A stretch of DNA of 64,000 nt from Rhizopus arrhizus (Eukaryota; Mucoromycota; Mucoromycetes; Mucorales; Rhizopodaceae), in contig JAKZZE010000022.1 in the NCBI GenBank assembly GCA_024220505.1, positions 620,001 through 684,000 of the forward strand, given 5' to 3'. The position numbers and the translations under genes were made by a program. Each line of letters begins with the position of its first letter. Positions within the stretch are counted from its first letter, which is position 1. Positions 12,765 to 22,567 of the stretch are shown in pieces. The notes beneath the pieces are model-generated. The model made no database searches and was not told the DNA's origin. It was given only the letters and a program-made list of their open reading frames with translations.

Positions 12765-13446
12765 TTACATATCCACAATTCGTTGAACTTTGTTGCATTC
12801 TAACAAATGTTCTCCACGATATTTAATGAGGTATTCGCCATTACCTTTCCATGTCACTGTTTTATTGACTGGACAACCCTATATGAAGAAACACGTTTTT
12901 TTAATAATTTTCATATGTTTTAAATAATATAATTACCTTGTTGCTATTGGAGCATTTATAATACACACTTTTATTGCCTGTCTTTTTTTGAACTGTGTTA
13001 CCATTATTCTTCCAAAAGTACCCATCCATGTAAGGGTACTCTCTTGTTTCAACAATCTTTGTGATGGCTTGCATCTCCCTTCTTCTACGTGGCTTTGGAG
13101 GAATTTTGTATCCTTGTGCCTGAATTCGGTGACGGTCCATCATTGTATTTTCTTCATCCATTGATTTATTATTATTTAATGATGACATAACAGCTGAATG
13201 GTAGCTTTTGATCATGTTAATGTAAAAAAAAGAGATGTTTACAATAAATTTTACCTATCCATATGAAGAAGTGAAGGTGTAGAAACAGAAGGTGTAGCGG
13301 ATGTAGAGATAGGAGAAAATGTTTGGCTATCCAACTCATCTGAATCAGCTGTAAATGTGGAACCAAAATGTGAATCACGTCTGTGTTGCTGATGCTGGTG
13401 CTGGTGCTGGTGCTGATGTTGCTGTGGCTGCTGCTGCTGCTGCTGC

Positions 13447-13502
<56 letters not shown>

Positions 13503-14078
13503 TGGTAATAAAGGGGTTGATAAAATAGCATCTAAGCTTGTACGTCTCATTGATTGATATATTCGTCCATCAGTAGAAGAACTTTGACTAACGGGTGGAG
13601 TAGGTTGAATAGCAAATGTATTGTTTAAAGGCGTTTGAAATAAACCAGTAATGTCCTGATGAGTGTCGTTATTACTATTATTGTAATTATTATTACTATT
13701 ATTACTGTTTCCATTATTGCCTATCGTCATTTGTTGTTGCTGTTGAATTAATAAAAGGTCGAGTTCTTTTGCTTTTAGTTTTGCTTCTTCTGCTCTTCTT
13801 TTGTCCTCCTCTAATTTACTGGATAAAATTAATTTAAGCAATTCAGGTTGAGATTGATAGCTGTACATGATATCTTGAAGATCCCCTGAGATAGGATTAT
13901 TAATTTGATCTGCTGTTTTTGTCGTGTTACTTAGTAGAGGTGATGGTGTATTGTTACTGTTATTGTTATTATTATTACTGGTTTGTCTATAAAATGATTG
14001 AAACGGTACTTGTTCATGATGATATAAAGGAACCCCTTTTGTATTATCTTTGACTAAGGAACAATTAAAGTCTGACAT
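12765..14078 (-). CDS. PolyQ protein with C-terminal WRKY/GCM1-like zinc finger (putative transcription factor)
   Basis: Three exons (14078-13255, 13204-12937, 12878-12765) encode 401 residues, starting MSDFNC. The N-terminal two thirds is low complexity: Asn runs, a short charged helix (SKLEEDKRRAEEAKLKAKELD), then a long Gln tract (about 13430-13505, mixed CAG/CAA) and alternating Gln-His. The last 100 residues carry a compact domain: YPYMDGYFWKNNGN, VQKKTGNKSVYYKC, then across the last intron GCPVNKTV and YRGEHLLEC. Ligand spacing is C-x6-C-x21-H-x3-C. The order DGY-W-K..G, YYKC, GCPV, Y-GEH matches the WRKY-GCM1 zinc-finger fold, with the plant WRKYGQK heptad replaced. Role inferred: sequence-specific DNA binding in the nucleus, with the Q/N-rich part as an activation or assembly region. 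An upstream in-frame TTG-started extension (to 14171) has no ATG start and was not used. Confidence 0.8.
13431..13506 (-). repeat. CAG/CAA glutamine repeat within the WRKY-like gene
   Basis: An imperfect trinucleotide tract (TGC/TGT on the plus strand) encodes roughly 25 consecutive Gln, flanked by a CAT/CAG-alternating Gln-His stretch around 13388-13430. Such tracts change length by slippage, so expect length differences between strains. Confidence 0.9.
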
Positions 14079-16536
14079 TTGGACAAACAAAAGGTAAAAA
14101 AAAAAAAGGAGAAGAAAAAAGGGTAAAAAGCTTGAAAAAAAATGAACGTGAGTTAAATTACAGGGTTTCATATTCCCATAACTTCCCGTCTTGTATTTTC
14201 TCAGGGCTACTTCTCCGATGTCTTCAGGTTACATTCAAAGACATAATAAAGAGTATTCTTTTTTATATGTGATTTGTCAAAAAAAAAAAAGAATGAATAG
14301 AAAAAGCAGATAATAAATGTTACAATGTTCCAAAAAAAAGGAGATTTTAAGTTTTGTGTTTACACTAATTTTTTTTTGTATGCTTTCTGAATTAAAATAC
14401 TATTTTAGTTTAAAAAAAAGAAGGGTCCCCATTCTGTCTTTGATCGATCTATGCTTACGAAATATAAAGGCAGGGCTCTGCCCCAGTGAGAAAAAACATA
14501 CTAAATAATGGCGGAATAGTAATTTTATGATGTGGGGAAAACACGGACATTTTTTTATCCCGCGGAACTATCGTTGGTCTAAGCTTTATGTCTTTGTGAA
14601 TCATAGTCATCTAGTGATTTACACCTGATTTGAGCTTTTATTTTTTTTCATGAACCCATATAAAAAGTAATACATTTTGCTTGATTCAAGTCTACTAAAA
14701 AAAGACACTGTAATTTCATGTGTAACAATTTTATGAATACAATAAACCTTATTGGCTTGGATATTATTCTCCACATAATTGGTCTCCACATATTTCGGAG
14801 CTACTGTATCCTAATTCTGATATTAAAAAAAATCTTGATTTGTAAATAGTTTTTTTTTATATTTACTGACCAATGTAGTTGGTACATTTCAGTTTTTGAA
14901 CGAAATGAAGTATTATCAACATCTTTTCAAAATTTGATGGAGTCATCTTAGTTAATAATTATCGGCTGTTAAAAAAAAGAATGTAGATCAAATAATTATA
15001 GCTTTAAGATTTCATTCGTCAGTAATCAAAAAACCATTTCTCATCTTATTTAATTTTTGAATAATGTGTATTTAAATACACATAACCAATCAATAGTCAG
15101 TTTGTCTTGATAGATTCTACCTTTTGTTTTTATTAACTTATTCTTAATGCTATCTCTTTTACAATTTCACTAATAGCCTTTTTCTGTTCCTTATTTAGTT
15201 TGTAGTTTTTTTATATATTGATTTTGATACGTAAATCGCCTTATAAGGATTTGTTTATATTGCATATAAAAAGATTGAGATACGCGGTTCAATTTTTCAT
15301 CTTTCTTTTTGATTTATTGCTGCTTTTTTTTTTATTTTTATTTTAATGTTGCATTTATAATATACATACATGGTGCAAAAATTTTGGAAACATTGGCATT
15401 ACAAAAAAGGAAAATATAAAGTACAGCAATGCGTCAAATTATGTTGAGAAATAATGTGCAACACAACCTCCAATTTTATTATTATTGATTTTGTTGGACA
15501 CCGTTTTACGAAAGCTTTCAAATTACTAAAATCAAAGTGGACAAATATTCGAATATTTACCATTCTAGTGTACTGTTTAAATATTATTAGTAAAACAAAT
15601 AATCCGTTGATATATCTTTAATATTCGATTTGAAAAACTATACGTAGTTCCACCGTGTCATCCATGTAATAAAAAAAATTATCCTTGGTGGGTTCACGTT
15701 TTCTTTGCTTTTGGCTTACCCATTAATCAAAGTAACAAATGTGCACAGCTCATTTGGACCTAAAACATACTTAGAAGCAAATACAATTGACATTTGCTGT
15801 TTGCTTAAGTTTGATTTTATCATTGCCTATCGCATACATATTTTCAAATTGGTAAAGACAATAAAGACGATGGTTGTACCAAATTTCTCTTCGAAAATTG
15901 CTCGCTTGAGAATTGGAATACATGCTGTTAATAATGGTAACATAGAAGCGCATGTTCATTATATTAATAAAGCCAATGACTCCTTGGAAAGCTACTAAAC
16001 TTTAATGGGATAAAAGCTTAATCGCCTGTGTTCTTTCATATCGCTGAACAAAATGCTGTCATATTCATCGCTAACATGATACTTTTTGCCTCATGGAAAT
16101 CAAGGATTAGCACTCATACTTGACAATTTTTTTCATGGTAGTTTAATCTATAATTATGATGATGATGTAGTGGTGATCTCGTCTATAAATTCCCAGTGGT
16201 AAATCACAACCATGCATATTTATATGAATACATCCATATAAATAATGACTGGTATAACATAAAAACATGATCCTTAAAAGATATATATGAAGACTAATAA
16301 CATCCTTTTCATGTAAGACCTTGGAATGAGAAAAGCACTAGGGTATAATAACTGACAGTTCACCAACAGATTATTTTTTGAGCATATAAAGCCAAAAAAT
16401 CCAAAAAAAGGGTGATAATTCTATTTGTGAATACTTTATTTTTTTTAATAAAGGAAATAATAAAAACAAAGATAAACGCTACGTTTAAACAAGCAAAAGT
16501 AGCATCTATTTTATAAAAAAATATTTACAAAGAAAC
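14079..16536. other. Intergenic, no gene seen
   Basis: Upstream of the WRKY-like gene, then 2 kb of AT-rich spacer. It contains a perfect 20-bp palindrome at 15064-15083. The 97-codon frame at 15705-15998 has no recognisable content. A short minus-strand string around 15150-15190 (LNKEQKKAISEIVKEIA) is helix-like but enclosed by stops. Confidence 0.4.
15064..15083. repeat. Perfect 20-bp palindrome
   Basis: ATGTGTATTTAAATACACAT reads identically on both strands. It is AT-rich and could extrude a small cruciform or bind a symmetric dimer. No gene lies within 900 bp, so a regulatory role is not supported. Confidence 0.7.
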
Positions 16537-17906
16537 TCAAGACATGCTTTCAACATATGCCAATGTTCTTTCTTTCACTCTTTGTACGTCATCATCAGAT
16601 CCGTGGCTCTTTTCAAACTGCAACCATTTCTTGAAAATAAACTTCATCTTTTTTGAAGAAAACTTTAATGAAGCAACCCTCTCAAATAAACGTCTACATG
16701 AATTATAACACATTAGTCAACGCCCTTTTTAAATCAACTGTTATCTACCTTGCCATGTCAACATCTCCTGCTTTGATTTCCATATCCAAGTAAACATTCC
16801 AAAGATCTAATCGCTTTGGATGGTTGCTAACAGTGCCTTCTAATAATGTTCGACCTCTTTCGGCTTCCCCATGCTTAAATTCAAGTTGAGCAAACTTCAA
16901 TACAGTTTGTATATCTATTGAATTCATAGTAAATAAACACTAACGTTCATTAAATCATAATAAAGAAAACTTACGTTCATGTTTTGGAAGTATCCTTAAA
17001 CTTCTTTGAAGAATTTCTCTTGCTTTTTCAGTTTTGTCTTGTTGAAGCAAAAACAGCCCAAATCCTGTCCAAACTTCGGGTGATTGACCAAACTTTTTGC
17101 ACATTTCTTCCCAAACAGATTCTGCTTTATCCAATTTATCGCTACGTTCATAAATCTCAGTCATATGTTGGTAAACCTTGATAGGTTCACAGTATACGGT
17201 TGCACGCTTAAAGACTTCTTGCAGAGTATCTTCAGAGCCAAAATTATTTTCTAAATTCAGCAAGGCAACCCAGACGTTCATCTTTTCTTGTTCTTCTCTA
17301 AAGTTGATTGTCTTTAATGCACGTTCTCCAATAGCACGTGCTTTGTCGATTTCAGATAATTTCAATTCGTATGCCATATAATTGATCCACAAATAAGATG
17401 AGTTGGGTGATCCAACTAATAAACGCTCAAATTCATGAGCATTCTGAGGTGCATTTTCGTTTAGTTGTGCCGTCAAATCTTCAACTTCCTTCTTTTTTGA
17501 TTTTTTGTCCTTGACTTCTTCTTCATCATCGTCACTACTTTCTTGTTCTTCATCACTGGAATCAACTCTGTTGTTAATGCCTGTCCAATCAAAGCTGTCA
17601 ATTTCTAAAGCAGCAACAGGTTTGTCACTCTCTTCCTCTTTAGTCGTTGATTTTTCTACTTTGGCCGGTACTGAGACGTTTTGTTTAGACTTGTTAGGTT
17701 GAATCTTCTTTTGAGATAATTTTGAATCTTTGACTGAAGTCGATGCAGGATTTTTTTCTTTTTTCACCTAATGTAAAAAAGAATCGAAAAATAAGTATAA
17801 AGAAGGATAGATCACTTGTAGAACTTACTTCATCATGAGAGGTTTTCCCCTTTTTGGCAGCTGAAGTAGTTTCGGGCTTTGTGTTATTGTTCTTTCTTTT
17901 GGCCAT
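16537..17906 (-). CDS. RRP5: Rrp5/PDCD11 C-terminal HAT-repeat protein lacking S1 domains
   Basis: Four exons (17906-17829, 17767-16975, 16914-16749, 16693-16537) give 397 residues. Residues 1-60 are Lys/Thr/Ser-rich and likely a nuclear or nucleolar signal. Then come an IDSFDWTG motif and an acidic patch ([15 protein letters not shown]), which in Rrp5 sit between the S1 array and the helical repeats. The rest is a run of HAT/TPR-like repeats: [68 protein letters not shown] and a final [15 protein letters not shown]. This is the Rrp5 C-terminal module, which acts in early pre-rRNA cleavages for 18S rRNA. Full Rrp5 (over 1,700 residues) carries about twelve S1 domains before it. None is encoded within 2.5 kb upstream, so this is a stand-alone half. 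Confidence 0.85.
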
Positions 17907-20063
17907 GGATAAAACTAAAAGGTTTCAAAGTATAAAACGAAACTAAATTAATCTCGCAACTTCTTCTTGTAAAAATAGTCACGGTGGCTTAAATTATTAT
18001 AACTTCAGAATGCATTCAAAGAAACAGCGATTAGTTTATCCAACAGGACAATACAGTATCTGCAGCGTCAAATGTTAGTTTATACCAATTAATTAATCGT
18101 AGAAAATTTATTCATTGGTTTCTTCTTCTTTTTTTGAAAAAAAAAAAAGCATTTGTACTCTTGAAGTGTCGTGTCTTTACTAACACTGGCATCTTTCATT
18201 ATTGCTTCTACATACTTTTAGTGTTTTATAGTGATTCTTAATCTAAGCTCAGCTTTCAGATCTTTTCTAAAGCCTGTTTTGACTTTCCAAGATGTATTTG
18301 AAAAAAAAGTAGCGCGTTGATCATCAACATAATGCTTTCAGATTTGATCTAACTCGTTCCCTTTCTTCATTTATGTTCATTATACTTTCATGTTAAAACA
18401 CAGATAATTTAATCTTTATACCATCCATTGGCTCAACCCGGACTAAGTGACAGCAGTTTATGTATTATTTATTTTATACAATAAAGATATATGCCATAGA
18501 CTAATTGGATAGTAGCCCGTCATCTCTTGCGTATCTATAGTGCTGTAATACACAAATCAGTGAATGTCAGCATATGATCTTTTTATCAAAAGACCTAATG
18601 AATGATATTTAAAAGACTAACATGATAGCTATAAGAGAAGTTTAAATACATTCAGCTTTTGCATTACTCGCTAAATGTGCTTATTTGAATTTCCATCTTC
18701 ATATCTACTCTTCAAAAATTAAATTTTGTCTCTTTCTCCTTTCTTTTCGATAACAAAACATGTTGTAAAATGAATAATCTTAATAACATTAGCTACGCTT
18801 ATCATGAACAACTTTCTTAGGATGAAAAGGTGATTAATCTTTAGTTTGATTAGAAATTTCATTTTGTTTTGACAACAAAGCATAATTAATAAATATACTA
18901 ATTGGCGTCTTTATGAAACTTACATCAAGTTAAAAATAAATTGTTGCTGGTAGTCAACTTCCAGCTAAAAAGATAAAAATTGTCTGTAGTTAGACCTGAG
19001 ATATATGATAATTCATAAAAATAGAAGCATTATCAACCGTCATGAGCTTTTGTTCATACATGATGTAAATGCAACTTTATTCATCCATTATATACAAATT
19101 CTAACAATCGTTTCAACAATAAAAGTTGCCCAAAGACTTGATGAACAATATTTTAAAGTTGAAAAAGGAAAGAAATGCAGCATTGGCCAGGAGAAGGTTC
19201 GGTACCTTGTCTTACTCTTCTCTCTTCTTTAGTAAACTCGACGATCCTTAGACTTACTGCAGAAGAAGATAAAGCTGGAATGGCTTTGCTTAGCCCTTTC
19301 TTTTCCGAATCCTTCATGGATTGTTGATTTACTAAAAGCACTTTTTATATTAATATCATGCTTGTCATATATAGGTTAATATTGAAGACTACACTTGTTC
19401 TGAAGCTATTCCTAAAGCTACATACACACCAGATAAATGAAACGAGTTGAAGCTTAAAAATTTTCTTAGTATTATCCAATCTTGAAAACAGTTCAAGAGA
19501 AAAGCAAAAGCATAGAAAGAAATATTAAGATATAAATATAAATTGTTATGAAAGAAGTTAGTGTTGCTAAGGAGATAGCACTTCAAGTATACAAATGCTC
19601 TTTTTTTTTAAAAAAAGAAGAAAAAACCATTGTATAAGGTTTCTACTGCCAATTAATTGTTATAAAGTAACGTTTGACGTTGTGGGCGCTGCAATCTAGT
19701 TTAAGGTATCATTTGAAAATGTGATAAAATTCTTTATTTAAAGGCATCTTATATTCCCGTCATCTTTTCTTTAAAACTAAATAAATCAATTTTTGGTTTC
19801 TTTTTGAATTTCAACAGGGAGGGGGCTAAGTACATAGAAGAAATGTTATTTTCTCTTCTTTAATGCTCTTATTTCGAAGAGCAAGTCTTCATCTTCATCA
19901 ATTGCATCATTAGTTCTTAACACGAGCTTCTTCATCTATATTACAAGCTCAATCATTCGAACCAGTTTCCGAAACACAACAGCTAATAAAAGCTAAGCTG
20001 TCTATTTCCAACACTTTCAGCTTAGACTTTCTTTTGCTCTTTTGTATACTTTAGTTTGTTATC

Positions 20064-20094
<31 letters not shown>

Positions 20095-20487
20095 GTCATT
20101 AAAAAGAAAGAAATAGCAAAGCATCTTAAAATAGATGAGAAAAGCACATTAATCCGCTATGATCCTTAAATTTGATATTATGAATCAAATACACTTTGGA
20201 GAAGGTCTTGCTTAATGAACGATGTTTTTCCTTACTTCTAGTTTAGTGTATTGTCCATCCATTTCAGCAGGCCAATGGCAGATTCAGCATAAACTGCAGC
20301 TATCCAACTCACATATAGTTCATAAACAATGTATTTTGATGAACTTAATTGTATATTCTATATGTTTTTAAGCAAGTTTGAATAGACAAATTAACAAAAA
20401 CGACAAACTATATCAATATATGGTTGACAAATAATTCAAACTCACGCTGTATTTCTTTTCCTTCCAGTGAATTCCTGTCAGATTTAA
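17907..20487. other. Intergenic, divergent promoters at the ends
   Basis: About 2.6 kb between the minus-strand RRP5-type gene and the plus-strand WW gene. AT-rich throughout, with a 29-T run at about 20066-20094. I looked for S1-domain coding exons belonging to RRP5 in the part next to 17906 and saw none. Short ORFs in 19000-19590 show no splice or family support. Confidence 0.45.
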
Positions 20488-21234
20488 ATGACTAGTACAA
20501 ATAATAGTAATTATGATCAGCTGCATGGTTTGAAGAAAAATGGATCAGAAGAACATGTAGATGTAAATACCATAGAACAATTTAATAAAGGATCAGAACA
20601 AAAAAATGAATGTGAAAATGAACCAGACAGATTAAAAGATGAAAAAGATGAAACAGTTAACAAACATGCTGAGAGTGAACAAAAAGATTCTGGTACTTGG
20701 ACATCGGTATGGGATGATAATTATAAGAATTATTACTGGTGGAATACATCAACTAACGAAACGACTTGGGTTGACCCTAATGCAGAGATAAAAATTAAAA
20801 GTAGTGATCCTTCAAATTATTTACTGGATCCAGAAACCAGAAAAAAAATAGAAGCAGGAGAATTAAACGAAGAAGAGAAACTAAAGAGTTACGCACAAAT
20901 TACCCATGCAGGTGCTAACCCTCAATCTTACTATCAAACACAAGATTACTCCCAGTTATACAATACACAAGCATATTTTAACGCTAGAACAGGAAAGTTT
21001 ACAGCGCAGGAGGATGCCACTCGTTTAAATCCGGAAAATTTCACTATCGAGAATAGGGCAACAAGGCAGATGCAATTTTATTTTGATGTAGATGCTTATA
21101 CAGAAGAACGTAATAGAATGAGACTGCTAGATAAAGGGACGAGAAAGAAACTAACTCGTAAAGAACTTGAACGGTTTAAAAAAATGAAGCAAGAAAAGAA
21201 AAACAAGAGGGCTAGAGAATGGCTTTTACAATAA
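20488..21234 (+). CDS. WW-domain protein, possibly RNA-processing
   Basis: A single uninterrupted frame of 248 residues. After an acidic, Glu/Lys-rich N-terminus comes one WW domain at about residues 72-95 (TWTSVWDDNYKNYYWW...TNETTWVDP), with the YYWW block and terminal Trp-x-x-Pro that bind proline-rich ligands. The middle contains Tyr/Gln-rich repeats (YYQTQDYSQLYNTQAYF). The C-terminus is a conserved-looking block (RATRQMQFYFDVDAY) followed by a very basic helix (KGTRKKLTRKELERFKKMKQ). That layout recalls WW proteins associated with splicing, but I cannot assign an orthologue. The ATG follows an in-frame stop. The right inverted-repeat element begins 47 bp after the stop codon. Confidence 0.75.
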   Translation: MTSTNNSNYDQLHGLKKNGSEEHVDVNTIEQFNKGSEQKNECENEPDRLKDEKDETVNKHAESEQKDSGTWTSVWDDNYKNYYWWNTSTNETTWVDPNAEIKIKSSDPSNYLLDPETRKKIEAGELNEEEKLKSYAQITHAGANPQSYYQTQDYSQLYNTQAYFNARTGKFTAQEDATRLNPENFTIENRATRQMQFYFDVDAYTEERNRMRLLDKGTRKKLTRKELERFKKMKQEKKNKRAREWLLQ

Positions 21235-21281
21235 AACAGTTAATTTATTTGCCTTTTATATGTATTTTTAGAGCTATTTAC

Positions 21282-21468
21282 ATACTATATCTTTTCGTCT
21301 GAATTGGTCAAACAGTCTGACAAAATAGTAAGCTACCATTTTATTCAGAGAAATATAAGTTATTTAAGATTTTTGAAACAAAACTTTTCAAACTTTCTTT
21401 TTTACAGGGGAAAATCATTCCCAAACTTTGAAAATTCTTTACCGTATACCTTTTCTGAAAAATGTAGA
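21282..21468 (+). repeat. Inverted repeat, left arm (187 bp)
   Basis: Matches the reverse complement of 22277-22462 with only about three differences (one T deletion, C/G, C/T), roughly 98% identity. It starts at ATACTATATCTTTTCGTCTG and ends at AAAAATGTAGA. No target-site duplication is evident outside. The arm lies immediately 3' of the WW gene, so transcripts reading through that gene's terminator would include it. Confidence 0.95.
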
Positions 21469-22276
21469 AACTTGTACTTCAGGAACCCTGTAATATGTTT
21501 TTTAGGCCACCTGAATGATGCTTTTTTAGAAAGTTGTTGCTTGTCACAAGAGATAATGTTGTTGTTATTTTATTATGGTAAGCTTTATATGAGCTCAGTG
21601 CCTGGCATGTAGTCAAAAAAAAAGTATGTAGTCTATAAATTCTAATAATAAGACTTTCGTAGTTTTTAGTTGAATTTAATACCATTTTGTATGAATACTC
21701 ATATCTGCTAATACATTTACATGATAAGTATTCCTACTTTTCTTGTATGATATAAATAATTTCAGAAGTCTGAAAAACTACAAAGATAAACAATAGCCAC
21801 TCTACAAGATAGTTTTCAGTCCTATGCAGCCTATTATTCCGTTTATTACTATTATCTACAAAACGAAAATTTGACTTTCCTTTATTAAAAAGAGCACTGA
21901 ATCAAATAATTGTATTTTTTAAACTGAAAACCATTATAAGTTAGGGAAGCATTCTCTTCTAAGCTTCACGAAGTATATGGCTTTATTTAAACAAGCAGCC
22001 AATGAAATTACTGCTCAAAATTCAAAGAAACATAATTAGAGCAAAATGAAAAAAAATAAGTTAATACGGCTTACTGTAAACGTTGATTTAAATGCTCATT
22101 TATTATCATCTCAATCACTTTAATTTCTTGAAATTTAACAACAATAAAACGCAAGAAATATTTCTACAATATAACACGTAAGCATTTACCTATAAATAAA
22201 TTATTACTAGAAAACTTTGAGACAACCTTTGATATCAAGAATCAAAGAAAACATTTAAAGTTGATGTAAGAATTTC
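21469..22276. other. Spacer inside the inverted-repeat element
   Basis: 808 bp of AT-rich unique-looking sequence with no ORF longer than chance and no transposase motif. If the whole 21282-22462 unit is mobile, it is non-autonomous. If it arose by local inverted duplication, this is the original flank. Confidence 0.5.
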
Positions 22277-22462
22277 TCTACATTTTTCAGAAAAGATATA
22301 CGGTAAAGAATTTTCAAAGTTTGGGAATGATTTTCCCCTCTAAAAAGAAAGTTTGAAAAGTTTTGTTTCAAAAATCTTAAATAACTTATATTTCTCTGAA
22401 TAAAATGGTAGCTTACTATTTTGTCAGACTGTTTGACCAATTCAGACGAAAAGATATAGTAT
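22277..22462 (-). repeat. Inverted repeat, right arm (186 bp)
   Basis: Reverse-complement partner of 21282-21468. A transcript across both arms would fold into a long near-perfect hairpin with an 0.8-kb loop. The arm ends about 105 bp upstream of the predicted start of the nucleoporin gene, so it lies in that gene's promoter region. Confidence 0.95.
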
Positions 22463-22567
22463 CTTAAGGCATAATGAGAAAAGTGACTGTTTCGTGTCGC
22501 GTTTAAAAAAATACTTAGTTTTTTTTTTTTTTTTTCTGCACAGGGCTTTCTTCTTTGATAAGAGAAA

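Noticed and set aside
14079..14171. N-terminal extension of the WRKY-like protein with a hydrophobic stretch
   Set aside because: The Phe/Leu run comes from an A-rich 5' UTR; the internal ATG at 14078 has better context and a nuclear factor would not need a signal peptide.
15140..15200. Short minus-strand LNKEQKKAI string resembling a helicase motif
   Set aside because: Only about 20 codons between stops with no adjoining helicase motifs; too short to support.
21304..21612. 102-codon ORF on the plus strand and its copy at 22255-22440 on the minus strand
   Set aside because: Both arise from the inverted repeat; the second copy diverges after the first 33 codons through an indel, so the frame is not conserved and no family is recognised.
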